This document shows, piece after piece, positions 1-7,049 of a DNA stretch of 9,322 bases. The notes under the pieces were generated by a model. That model was not told the origin of the DNA, made no database searches, and saw nothing but the letters and a program-made list of their open reading frames with translations. The translations under genes were made by a program, and so were the position numbers. Numbering within the stretch: position 1 is the stretch's first letter; each line of letters starts with the position of its first letter. The DNA comes from an uncultured delta proteobacterium (GTDB lineage Bacteria > RBG-13-61-14 > DRUE01): the NCBI GenBank assembly GCA_903897985.1, contig CAIUDS010000192.1, positions 1-9,322 of the forward strand. The letters are read 5' to 3'.

Positions 1-290
1 CCGACCTGATCCTGACCGGAGAAGCAGGCCAAGTGATCGGAGGACAAATAGCCGGGAACGGAGACCTCAATCGGGATCACCATGATGACCTGGTTTCCAG
101 CAACGGCAACGGCGCCGTGATCGCGTATTATTTAAAGCCGGTGCACAACCCGGACAAAATCAACGATCAGCGGTTCAAGGACGCGCATCCCATTGACAGC
201 TTCCTGCTGGTCCGGGGCGTGTTTCAAAGCGGAGAAAGCGATCTCCTGCTCGGGATTCCTGGAATAAACGGCGCAATTATATTAAAATAA
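1..290 (+). CDS. FG-GAP (integrin alpha-like) repeat protein, C-terminal end only
   Basis: The gene enters from the left edge. The reading frame is open from base 3 and ends at TAA 288-290, so only about 95 C-terminal residues are visible. An acidic, Asp/Asn-rich stretch reading GNGDLNRDHHDDLV fits the calcium-binding core of FG-GAP repeats (GDxNxDxxxDL). Near the end, ESDLLLGIPGINGAIIL resembles a second FG-GAP blade strand. Such repeats form beta-propellers in secreted or surface proteins and usually bind ligands or carbohydrate; the ligand here cannot be told. The true start lies outside the window. The GTG at base 33 is internal to the frame and should not be taken as the start. The next gene follows after 21 bases on the same strand, so the two are probably co-transcribed. 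The family call is fairly secure; the function is unknown. Confidence 0.7.
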   Translation, partial: DLILTGEAGQVIGGQIAGNGDLNRDHHDDLVSSNGNGAVIAYYLKPVHNPDKINDQRFKDAHPIDSFLLVRGVFQSGESDLLLGIPGINGAIILK

Positions 291-311
291 TTAGACGACC
301 CAAGTCGCCCG

Positions 312-941
312 ATGAAAAAAAACTGGATAATCATATTTGCCCTGGCGCTCTTGATCATGGGTTCCTGCCATAAAACGCGGGAGCCGGAACTTAAGCCGGC
401 GCCGGAAGATTTGCTGCTTAAGCCGCTGGACCAGTTCACGGTCGCGGATATGAAGAAATTGCGGGTCCTGGTCGAGACCGACTATGGCAGTTTTGTGATC
501 GGATTTTACCCGGAAAAAGCGCCCATGATGGTGAAGAATTTCATCAAACTGGTGCAACAGGGATTTTACGAAGGCCTGTATTTTCATATGGTGGTGCCCC
601 GGTACATGGTCATCGCCGGGGACCCCAAAGGCGACGGGAGCGGAGGCCCCGGGTATTGGCTGAAGCCGCAATTCAACGACCTGCCGCATGTGCGCGGGGC
701 CGTGGGCATGTCCCATCCGCCTTTTAATCCCGAGCAGATCGGGAGCCAGTTCTATGTGATGGTTGATGAAACCAACCGCCAAACCAACACCTATCCGGTT
801 TTCGGATATGTCGAGAAAGGCATGCAGGTCCTGGACCGGATCGGCGACATCCCCTCCGGCGGAATCCAGAGCAAGCCTCCCTGGAAACCCGCGGTCCGGG
901 TCACAATCCAGCGCATGCGCCTGATGGAGGAAAGCGAATGA
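312..941 (+). CDS. Lipoprotein cyclophilin-type peptidyl-prolyl isomerase with altered active site
   Basis: This 209-residue protein starts with a lipoprotein signal peptide: MKKN, a hydrophobic run over residues 5-17, then Cys19 after a Met-Gly-Ser lipobox. It should be a lipid-anchored envelope protein. Residues 50-205 form a cyclophilin domain, recognisable from AGDPKGDGSGGPGY (residues 102-115), GSQFYVMVDE (144-153) and PVFGYVEKGMQVLDRI (162-177). Cyclophilins catalyse cis-trans isomerisation of prolyl peptide bonds. The normal FHR motif, whose arginine is the key catalytic residue (Arg55 of human CypA), reads FHM here, with Met93 in its place. The CypA Gln63 position is Ile101 and the His126 position appears to be Tyr161. 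Phe147/Tyr148 keep the aromatic pair of the substrate pocket. The protein may therefore be a weak isomerase or a binding-only chaperone. No strong Shine-Dalgarno site precedes the ATG. Its stop codon overlaps the next gene's start, implying translational coupling with the SppA protease. Confidence 0.88.
   Translation: MKKNWIIIFALALLIMGSCHKTREPELKPAPEDLLLKPLDQFTVADMKKLRVLVETDYGSFVIGFYPEKAPMMVKNFIKLVQQGFYEGLYFHMVVPRYMVIAGDPKGDGSGGPGYWLKPQFNDLPHVRGAVGMSHPPFNPEQIGSQFYVMVDETNRQTNTYPVFGYVEKGMQVLDRIGDIPSGGIQSKPPWKPAVRVTIQRMRLMEESE
926..931 (+). promoter_or_regulatory. Ribosome binding site deciding the sppA start
   Basis: GGAGGA lies inside the end of the cyclophilin gene with 6 bases between it and the ATG at 938. 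It supports that ATG, which overlaps the upstream TGA as ATGA, over the alternative in-frame ATG at 962. Confidence 0.7.
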
Positions 942-2632
942 ATTGGGGATTGGGCGGCGCGATGAGATTTTTTTATTCGCTTTGGGCCAAGACCTATTTG
1001 CTTTCCCGCCGGAACAACCTTTTGGAATTGGAGGTATCCGGGGACCTGGTTGAACGCAAACCCGGAACGAGCCTGATCCAGAAATATATGGGCCGGCCCC
1101 CCACCGCCTTCGCCGACCTGATCTTCTCCCTCAAGGAAGCGGAAAGCGATCCTCGCATCAAGGCCTGCCTGGCCCGGATCGGAGACAACGCGCTGGGATG
1201 GGGACGCGCCGGCGAGTTGCGCGAGGCCCTGCATCGTTTCCGCGCCGCGGGCAAGAAAGCCTTTGCCTTTCTCGAACAGGCCGGAAACCTGGAATACTTT
1301 GTCGCCACGGCCTGCGATGAAATCATCCTGCCCCCAAGTTCGACCCTGGACCTGATCGGGCTTCTGAGCGAAGTGCTCTATTTCAAGGGCATCCTCGACA
1401 AGCTCGACATCAAACCCGAATTCCTCGCCGCGGGCAAATATAAATCCGCGGCCGAGCCTTACACCCGCGAGTCCATGTCCGACGAGCACCGCGAAGCCCT
1501 GGACGCCATCCTGGATGTCATTTTCAGCGAACTGGTCTCGGCGATTTCCGCCGGCCGGAATCTGCCGTCGGACCAGATCAAGCTTTTGATCAACCAGGCC
1601 CCGCTGCTGCCGGAAGATGCCCTCGAGCAGAAACTGGTGGACCGCCTGATGTATTCGGACCAGCTAGACGAGCATATTGAAAGCGTGATCGGAGAGCCGG
1701 TCGCCAGGATCAACGCCGAGCATTTTTACCGCCTACGCGTGAACGCCCGGAGCGGCCTGGATATATTTCGCCGGATTCCGCAGTTGGCCCTGGTCTATGC
1801 GACCGGGGTGATCGAGTCCGGGGACCGCGAGGACTACCAGGACCTGGAGGAGAATGTGAATGCGGAGCAAATGCTCAAGGTCCTGGCTTCGATCCGGGAA
1901 AACCCCAAGATCAAGGCCGCGGTTCTGCGGATTGACAGTCCCGGCGGCAGCGCGGTGAGCTCGGACCTGATTTGGAGGGAAGTCCGCCTCCTGGGCCAAT
2001 CCAAACCTTTGATCGTCTCCATGGCCGACACCGCGGCCAGCGGCGGCTACTACCTGGCCATGGCCGGCGAGCGCATCCTGGCCGATCCCTGCACCATCAC
2101 CGGGTCCATCGGCGTGCTCGCGGGCAAGATCAACCTGCGCGGGCTTTACCACAAGTTCGGCTTGAAAAAGGAGCAGGTCAAACGGGGCGAGAACGCCGAC
2201 CTTTATTCGGACTATTCAGACCTGAGCGGGACACGTCGAGACCAGATGACCCGCGAAATCGAGCATTTCTATTCCCGTTTTGTGGAAAAGGCCGCGGAAG
2301 CCCGGAAGATGAGCAAGGACGAGATGAACCAGAAAGCCCAAGGCCGGATCTGGACCGGGAAACAGGCGCTCGAGTTGGGGCTGGTTGACAGCCTGGGCGG
2401 ACTGAGAAAGGCGATTGACCTGGCCAAGCAGGCCATCGGACTCGGGCCGGAAGAGCGCGCCTTGGTGGAAATCTATCCCAAACCCCGGCGCAAACTGCTC
2501 CCGCCCTTCCGCTTCCCCATCCCCCACCTGCCCTTTTCCAGCGACCAGGAGGCCCGCTGGTTGGCCGATTTCTCCCGCCTGGCGCGCGATAAAATCCTGC
2601 TGCTCATGCCGTTCCTGCTCAGGATCAGATAA
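938..2632 (+). CDS. sppA: Signal peptide peptidase SppA, long (67K) type
   Basis: The 564-residue product is a two-domain SppA serine protease, which degrades signal peptides left in the membrane after secretion. It has the long duplicated form known from E. coli. The N-terminal half supplies the catalytic lysine in GKYKSAAEPY (Lys169) and the C-terminal half supplies the serine in DTAASGGYY (Ser368). Their separation, 199 residues, nearly equals that of the E. coli Lys209/Ser409 pair. Other family signatures are IDSPGGS (residues 332-338), TITGSIGVLAGK (386-397) and GRIWTGKQALELGLVDSLGG (469-488). The start at 938 is backed by GGAGGA and by the 4-base overlap with the cyclophilin stop. The N terminus has only a mild hydrophobic patch (about residues 10-24) rather than the clear transmembrane anchor of E. 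coli SppA; a short hydrophobic stretch near the C terminus (553-562) might help membrane contact. Both catalytic residues are intact, so it is probably active. Confidence 0.93.
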   Translation: MNWGLGGAMRFFYSLWAKTYLLSRRNNLLELEVSGDLVERKPGTSLIQKYMGRPPTAFADLIFSLKEAESDPRIKACLARIGDNALGWGRAGELREALHRFRAAGKKAFAFLEQAGNLEYFVATACDEIILPPSSTLDLIGLLSEVLYFKGILDKLDIKPEFLAAGKYKSAAEPYTRESMSDEHREALDAILDVIFSELVSAISAGRNLPSDQIKLLINQAPLLPEDALEQKLVDRLMYSDQLDEHIESVIGEPVARINAEHFYRLRVNARSGLDIFRRIPQLALVYATGVIESGDREDYQDLEENVNAEQMLKVLASIRENPKIKAAVLRIDSPGGSAVSSDLIWREVRLLGQSKPLIVSMADTAASGGYYLAMAGERILADPCTITGSIGVLAGKINLRGLYHKFGLKKEQVKRGENADLYSDYSDLSGTRRDQMTREIEHFYSRFVEKAAEARKMSKDEMNQKAQGRIWTGKQALELGLVDSLGGLRKAIDLAKQAIGLGPEERALVEIYPKPRRKLLPPFRFPIPHLPFSSDQEARWLADFSRLARDKILLLMPFLLRIR

Positions 2633-2641
2633 GGAAATCGG

Positions 2642-3079
2642 ATGAAAATATGCCCTTCCTGCGGTTATGAATACCGGGATGAAATCACCGTTTGTCCGGA
2701 ATGCCAGGTGACTTTAGCCCAGGATACCGAATGGGAGCGACCCGCAGAATCAGCACTTTCTGAAGAAGCCTGGACCGAGTTGGAAGAGATTCCGCCGCCC
2801 GCATCGCCGGAAATGATCAAAGATATCCTCGAACAGAATGAAATCCCCTGCTTACTTCAGGGCCGATATTACGGTGAATATTTCAGCGGCGCGGGTGAGC
2901 GCGACATAAGAATCATGGTGCCGGCATCCAAATTAGAGGAAGCCCAAGAGATTATTGCGGCCTTCTTTAAAGAGGCGCCGGAGGATATTAAAATAGTTTC
3001 TTGTCCCCATTGCGGGGAACAGATTGAAAACTATCGGATCGTTTGTCCGAAATGCAAGGAGCCCACGGGTTGGGACTGA
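2642..3079 (+). CDS. Small protein with zinc ribbon, DUF2007-like domain and second zinc ribbon (copy 1)
   Basis: This 145-residue soluble protein has three parts. Residues 1-24 form a zinc ribbon with Cys4, Cys7, Cys18 and Cys21. Residues about 53-110 resemble DUF2007, described as a putative prokaryotic signal-transducing domain, with the pattern of a helix (PEMIKDILEQNEIPCLL), a beta hairpin and a closing helix (LEEAQEIIAAFF). Residues 118-142 are a second zinc ribbon with Cys121, Cys124, Cys135 and Cys138. There is no signal peptide or membrane segment, so it should be cytoplasmic. AAGGA just after the sppA stop, 6 bases before the ATG, supports the start and operon membership. The next gene encodes a paralogue of identical layout. 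The specific function is unknown; nucleic-acid or protein binding through the ribbons is only a possibility. Confidence 0.85.
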   Translation: MKICPSCGYEYRDEITVCPECQVTLAQDTEWERPAESALSEEAWTELEEIPPPASPEMIKDILEQNEIPCLLQGRYYGEYFSGAGERDIRIMVPASKLEEAQEIIAAFFKEAPEDIKIVSCPHCGEQIENYRIVCPKCKEPTGWD

Positions 3080-3106
3080 AGGTTTTTATAATCAAAGGAG
3101 GGAAAC

Positions 3107-3535
3107 ATGCCGTTTTGTCCGATCTGTCGCTATGAATACCGGGAAGGGATCGAGGTTTGTCCGGATTGCGATGCGAAACTGGTGCCCAAGCTCGAGCCGG
3201 AACATATTTCGCGGAGCCTGAAAAAAGCCTACACCACCAACTCGCCGGCCATGGCGGAAATGATCCAGGAGATGCTGGAGGAGGAAAAGATTGCATCGGT
3301 GCTGAGCAACGAGTTGGGTTCGGCCCTGATCCCGGTGGCGGGCGAAAGCACGGAGATCGCCATCCTGGTGCCGGAGGAAAAAACGGCTGAAGCCCAGGAA
3401 CTGATCAAGGTTTTTTTCGAGGAAAACCCGGACACCGGCGAATTCATCGTTTGCAGCAACTGCGGCGCCCGGGTCGAGTCCGACCTGGCGGCTTGCCCTT
3501 TTTGCGGCGAGGCCTTTGAAGAAAAATCGGAATGA
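3107..3535 (+). CDS. Small protein with zinc ribbon, DUF2007-like domain and second zinc ribbon (copy 2)
   Basis: The 142-residue product is a paralogue of the protein just upstream, with the same order of parts. The N-terminal zinc ribbon uses Cys4, Cys7, Cys18 and Cys21, at exactly the same positions as copy 1. The DUF2007-like middle spans about residues 41-104 (SPAMAEMIQEMLEEEKIASVL, then EIAILVPEEKTAEAQELIKVFF). The C-terminal ribbon uses Cys116, Cys119, Cys130 and Cys133. A near-perfect Shine-Dalgarno, AAAGGAGGG at 3094-3102, sits 4 bases before the ATG and is stronger than that of copy 1, so this copy may be translated more. The ribbons and the closing helix are conserved between the copies, while the middle loop has diverged, as expected of an old tandem duplication with specialised binding. 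No enzyme motif is visible. It is the last gene of the left + strand operon and converges with the glycosyltransferase operon. Confidence 0.85.
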   Translation: MPFCPICRYEYREGIEVCPDCDAKLVPKLEPEHISRSLKKAYTTNSPAMAEMIQEMLEEEKIASVLSNELGSALIPVAGESTEIAILVPEEKTAEAQELIKVFFEENPDTGEFIVCSNCGARVESDLAACPFCGEAFEEKSE

Positions 3536-3550
3536 TCTATTTATCGCCGC

Positions 3551-3601
3551 AAAGACCGGGAGCTCACCGAACTTGAATTTCCTTTGGGCCTTGGTGGTCT
3601 T
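3551..3601. repeat. Degenerate inverted repeat in the convergent gap
   Basis: The 64-base gap between the convergent genes holds AAGACC (3552-3557) and its inverted copy GGTCTT (3596-3601), the latter overlapping the TAA stop of the minus-strand gene. On the minus strand the right side reads AAGACCACCAAGGCCCAAAGG in two overlapping parts, similar in style to the AAGACCACCAAGG-like dispersed hairpin repeats I recall from intergenic regions of other bacteria. The stem is only 6 base pairs around a 38-base loop and lacks a T-tract, so it is a poor intrinsic terminator. A decayed dispersed repeat is the better reading, with low confidence. Confidence 0.3.
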
Positions 3602-5306
3602 ATGGTTTTGATTTGGCCATTTCCAGATAAATCTTGGCGTCTTCCAGGCCCGGGTTCAAAGACAGCGCCTTTTCCAATTCGATTTGCGCATTCTTGAAAT
3701 CCCTCATCTTGAACAGCGCAATCCCCAGACCCAGCCGGGCCTTGGCGTCTTCCGGATCGCGTCTCGCCGCCTCGGAAAAGGCCCGATAGCTCTCCAGGGT
3801 GTCCCCGGTTTTGTCATCGGCGAAGCCTAGATTAACCCAGAACTCGGCCGGGTTCGGGTTGATCGCAATGGCCTGCCGATAGGACTTGTCCGCGTCCTTG
3901 AATTTGCCCGCCCGGGCATAAGCATTGCCGAGATTATAATATGCGTAATCCAGATGCTCCTTGATCAGAGGCGCATATACCAAAGCCGTGAAAACGCCGA
4001 TCAAAACAACGCCCCCGGCCAGGCTCTTCCATTTCCTTTCCCGGGTCCACAGATACAAATTATCCAGCCCGAACCCGGCGAAACCCAGCAGCGGCCCGAC
4101 CACCGCCAGCCGGTAGCGCGCGAAAATGAAAAACGAACTCACGCTCAACCAGTAAATAATCACATATCCCGCGGCCAAAAGCGCCTTCCTTTTTTTGAGC
4201 GCCAGCGCCAATCCCAACAGGCCGAACGGCGCCATCAATCCGAACTCCAATAAAGGCATCCGGAGCAAAAAGCTGAACTCCTTTTTCATCAGGTAGTAGC
4301 TCACATTGTCCGCAATCTCCCGCCGGTTCCAGAACAGACCCAGCTTGAGCAAGAGCCGCTCCCCAAAAAGTCTCTGATCCATCCGCATTTCGCGGAAGCT
4401 TTCCTTAAACCAGAAATTGCTCACTTGGCTCGGCTTCAGGTCCCTCCGGCCGGTGCGCCGGACCGCTTCGTTTCTGAAATCGGACTGCTCGAACATCGGG
4501 TTGGCGGTCACGAAGTCGGGCGGAATATAGGTCCCGGTCAGATTTTTCAAATGGTTGCCGATGTAAAAATTCTGCCCGCCCTGGCTGGTGGTCAGAACGA
4601 AATCGTGCCCCACCGCGTAATTGCGGATGCCGCCCACGGCCAGGATGAGCAGAAATCCGGCCAGGAAATAAATCGAACTCGCCGGCCGGCCCTGCTTTTT
4701 CAAGCGGAAGAGCAGCCAGGGATAAAACCAGAAAACAAGGATTACGAAATTGTCGCGCGCCCATGCGCCGAGACCTAGGACCAAGCCGGAAAAAATCAAG
4801 GCTGGCCGGTTCTTTTTTTCGCTTGCGATTAACAGCAGGTAAATGCAGAGGTCTATCAGGAACACCTCCAGAAAAGTTTTGAGCAGGACCGCGTCATAAA
4901 AAATAAAGGGTTTGTAAATCGCGGAAAAAATCCCCGCCATCAGCCCGACCCGGTTTCCGAACATGCGCTTGCCCATGCCGTAGATCAGGAAACAATCCGC
5001 GCTCCCGACCAGGATCTGCGCCACATACACCCAGAAAAGATGCCGGCCGAAAACCGCATAAAAAATCCCCAGCAGATACGGATATAGCGGAGATTGATAA
5101 AACACCTCATGGCCCAGCCAATCCCCGTTTGCAATCCGCTGCGCCCATAAATCATACGCCTGCGGGTCCAGCCCTGAATAAAAAAGCAAAGGAGAATCAA
5201 CCACTTCCGACAGATAGATCCAGCGCAACGCGAGGGCCAGAATGAAAATAAGCATGATGAGCAAAAGCTCTTTCATGACCGCATTCCGATCGCGTTCCTC
5301 AGTCAT
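3600..5306 (-). CDS. GT-C (family 39-like) membrane glycosyltransferase with C-terminal TPR repeats
   Basis: From ATG 5306 the product is 568 residues. It has about ten hydrophobic membrane segments over residues 11-445 and then a soluble tail with three tetratricopeptide repeats (about 453-486, 487-520 and 521-554). The first outer loop carries GLDPQAYD (Asp47 the likely catalytic acid), followed by FYQSPLYPYLLG (69-80). The loop with GGQNFYIGN (243-251) and the FARYRL motif (395-400) also fit bacterial family-39-like transferases. These enzymes move a sugar from a polyprenyl-phosphate donor to a protein, lipid or glycan on the outer face of the membrane; donor and acceptor are not predictable here. 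The ATG at 5306 overlaps the upstream glycosyltransferase stop by 8 bases (ATGACTGA). A TTG at 5342 would lengthen the overlap and an ATG at 5276 would shorten the protein by 10 residues; 5306 is my choice. The TPR tail probably faces the periplasm and may hold the acceptor or a partner. Confidence 0.85.
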   Translation of the reverse strand: MTEERDRNAVMKELLLIMLIFILALALRWIYLSEVVDSPLLFYSGLDPQAYDLWAQRIANGDWLGHEVFYQSPLYPYLLGIFYAVFGRHLFWVYVAQILVGSADCFLIYGMGKRMFGNRVGLMAGIFSAIYKPFIFYDAVLLKTFLEVFLIDLCIYLLLIASEKKNRPALIFSGLVLGLGAWARDNFVILVFWFYPWLLFRLKKQGRPASSIYFLAGFLLILAVGGIRNYAVGHDFVLTTSQGGQNFYIGNHLKNLTGTYIPPDFVTANPMFEQSDFRNEAVRRTGRRDLKPSQVSNFWFKESFREMRMDQRLFGERLLLKLGLFWNRREIADNVSYYLMKKEFSFLLRMPLLEFGLMAPFGLLGLALALKKRKALLAAGYVIIYWLSVSSFFIFARYRLAVVGPLLGFAGFGLDNLYLWTRERKWKSLAGGVVLIGVFTALVYAPLIKEHLDYAYYNLGNAYARAGKFKDADKSYRQAIAINPNPAEFWVNLGFADDKTGDTLESYRAFSEAARRDPEDAKARLGLGIALFKMRDFKNAQIELEKALSLNPGLEDAKIYLEMAKSKP

Positions 5307-7011
5307 TTTTAAACACCAGGATGGAATTTCCGCATCGGGCAACGGGTTCTTTCCCGAGATAAGGAGTCAGAACCGACTTGCTCAAAACTACCGGCTGTTT
5401 ATGTTCAAGCAAAGTGTCCAGCGGTTGATAATAAAGCAGCGGGTAGTAAAAGATTCCCTTTGAATAATAATATTGGGCGCTGATCGCCGCGTATTTCAGC
5501 CTTGGCTCCCGGCCCAGGAGCTGGTAGTTGATTCCATAAAGCTCCGGGAAGGGCTGGCCGAAATAAAAAAGCTCGATTTTTTCAATCCGGTTTTTCTTCA
5601 TGAACTCGGCGAGCGCCGGCAGGTCCTGGCCCCAGTCCAGGTTGGAATCAAGCAGGACATTGTGTCCGTTTTTCGGGCCGCCGGCGAATTCATTGAAATA
5701 AGACAAATAATTCGGATAGCTCGAAAGGCATTCTGCAAACAGCCAGATCATCAGACCGGCCGGGATTATTTTTTTCGGAATTGACGATCCCGAGAGCGCC
5801 TTTCCGATTCTCCCGAGCAGGAGATAGGCGAGCGGGAAAAGCGGGAGCAAATAGCGGACTCCGATCTGGAGGCTGTTTCTGAAATCGAACAGAAAAAAGA
5901 TCCAAGCCATCACCAGCAGGATCAGGATTTCCTCCGGCTCAAATTTGCGGCTGGCCGGCCGGGCGCTGCGGCCCAGCAAAATCGCCCATAGAAACAGGAC
6001 TAGGATCGGGATGGGGGTCTTGACCAGGAGCGCGACCAGGAAATACCTGCGGTCCGCCCCATTATACCATTTCCCCATAAAATAGTTGGCGAATTCCCCC
6101 TGCTCCATGTCCTCCAATTGCCGGTCCAAACCCAGGAGGTAAATTTCCGGAAACGGCGCCGGCAAGGCGGAAGTGTATTTCTGCACCCGTTTCATCTGGG
6201 AACTGCGCAGGTCCAGATTGCCGACCGTTTTGAACAGCCCGCCGAATCTGTAACAGGCCGCGACGAGGAACAGCCAGATCAGGATCATCGCCCCGACTTG
6301 CAAACCCCTGAGCCAAAGCCGGCGCAAGCCGAGCTTATCGCTGCGGAACGGCCAAACCGGCAGGACCGGCGCGGCCGCGTAAAACAAGAGCAGGGATAGG
6401 GAGCTGAACTTGGACAACTGCGCCAGACCCAGAGCCAGCCCGGCCAGGCCGGCTCTGGCCCAACCCGGCTTTTTCAGGTAGCCGATCAGGCTGAGCAGGG
6501 CCAAAAAGATAAACAAACTCGCCCCGATGTCCACGGTTGCCAATTGACTGTGCGCGAGCATATTGGGACAGAGCGCAAAAACCGCCAGGCTTAAAATCGC
6601 CCCGGCCCGGCCGTAAAGCGAGCGGGAATAAAAATAAAGCATAAGCCCGAGCCCCAGGCCGAGCAAAATAATCATCATTCGGCCGGCCGAGAAAATCCCA
6701 AGATACTCGGCCTGGTTCTTGATCATGAAATCGGTTCCATAAAGCCAGGGCAGCCAGCCGCTCCGGGGCAGCACGGAAAGGTTCACCTCGGCCTTGGCCT
6801 TCATCCAGAGCAAAGGCAGGCTCGCCACCATCTTGATGAGCGGAGGATTTTTCCCGTAAAGCCGGTAATCCCCGGTCAGCCAGTAGTAATACCCCGCGGG
6901 CAGATGCGCGAACTCGTCCACTGTGACGCTCGCCCACTTCTGGCTTTTAAAACAGATCACCGCAAAGAAGACAAGCAGAATGGTTATGGCCGCGGCTTCC
7001 AGCTTTTTCAA
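5299..7011 (-). CDS. GT-C (family 39-like) membrane glycosyltransferase
   Basis: The 570-residue product is an integral membrane protein with roughly ten hydrophobic segments. Its first outer loop holds VDEFAHLPAGYYYW (Asp32-Glu33, the GT-C acidic pair), followed by GKNPPLIK (53-60), a combination typical of phospholipid-carrier-dependent, PMT/ArnT-related transferases. Near residues 440-464 it has FNEFAGG and then DSNLDWGQDL, a signature I recognise from a bacterial subset of this family. The C-terminal 100 residues are soluble and probably periplasmic. The likely role is sugar transfer from a polyprenyl-phosphate carrier; substrates are unknown. The start is TTG at 7011: an in-frame TAA lies five codons upstream and the next Met is residue 61, beyond the catalytic loop, so no ATG start is possible. 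No clear Shine-Dalgarno precedes it, so translation may depend on coupling to the MshEN gene ending 38 bases upstream. Its stop overlaps the TPR-bearing glycosyltransferase start. Confidence 0.85.
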   Translation of the reverse strand: MKKLEAAAITILLVFFAVICFKSQKWASVTVDEFAHLPAGYYYWLTGDYRLYGKNPPLIKMVASLPLLWMKAKAEVNLSVLPRSGWLPWLYGTDFMIKNQAEYLGIFSAGRMMIILLGLGLGLMLYFYSRSLYGRAGAILSLAVFALCPNMLAHSQLATVDIGASLFIFLALLSLIGYLKKPGWARAGLAGLALGLAQLSKFSSLSLLLFYAAAPVLPVWPFRSDKLGLRRLWLRGLQVGAMILIWLFLVAACYRFGGLFKTVGNLDLRSSQMKRVQKYTSALPAPFPEIYLLGLDRQLEDMEQGEFANYFMGKWYNGADRRYFLVALLVKTPIPILVLFLWAILLGRSARPASRKFEPEEILILLVMAWIFFLFDFRNSLQIGVRYLLPLFPLAYLLLGRIGKALSGSSIPKKIIPAGLMIWLFAECLSSYPNYLSYFNEFAGGPKNGHNVLLDSNLDWGQDLPALAEFMKKNRIEKIELFYFGQPFPELYGINYQLLGREPRLKYAAISAQYYYSKGIFYYPLLYYQPLDTLLEHKQPVVLSKSVLTPYLGKEPVARCGNSILVFKND

Positions 7012-7049
7012 GATGGGATTATTTTATCACGCTTGCGCGGAAGGATAAA

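Noticed and set aside
1972..2388. 138-codon + strand open frame inside sppA
   Set aside because: It is an out-of-frame shadow rich in Arg, Gly and Pro, lying under the conserved serine-protease core of sppA.
3536..3599. Bidirectional rho-independent terminator between the convergent operons
   Set aside because: The only inverted repeat has a 6-base stem with a 38-base loop and no T-tract on either strand.
5307..5342. TTG at 5342 as the start of the TPR-bearing glycosyltransferase
   Set aside because: It would add 12 unremarkable residues and a 44-base overlap, while the ATG at 5306 gives a compact ATGACTGA overlap typical of coupled genes.
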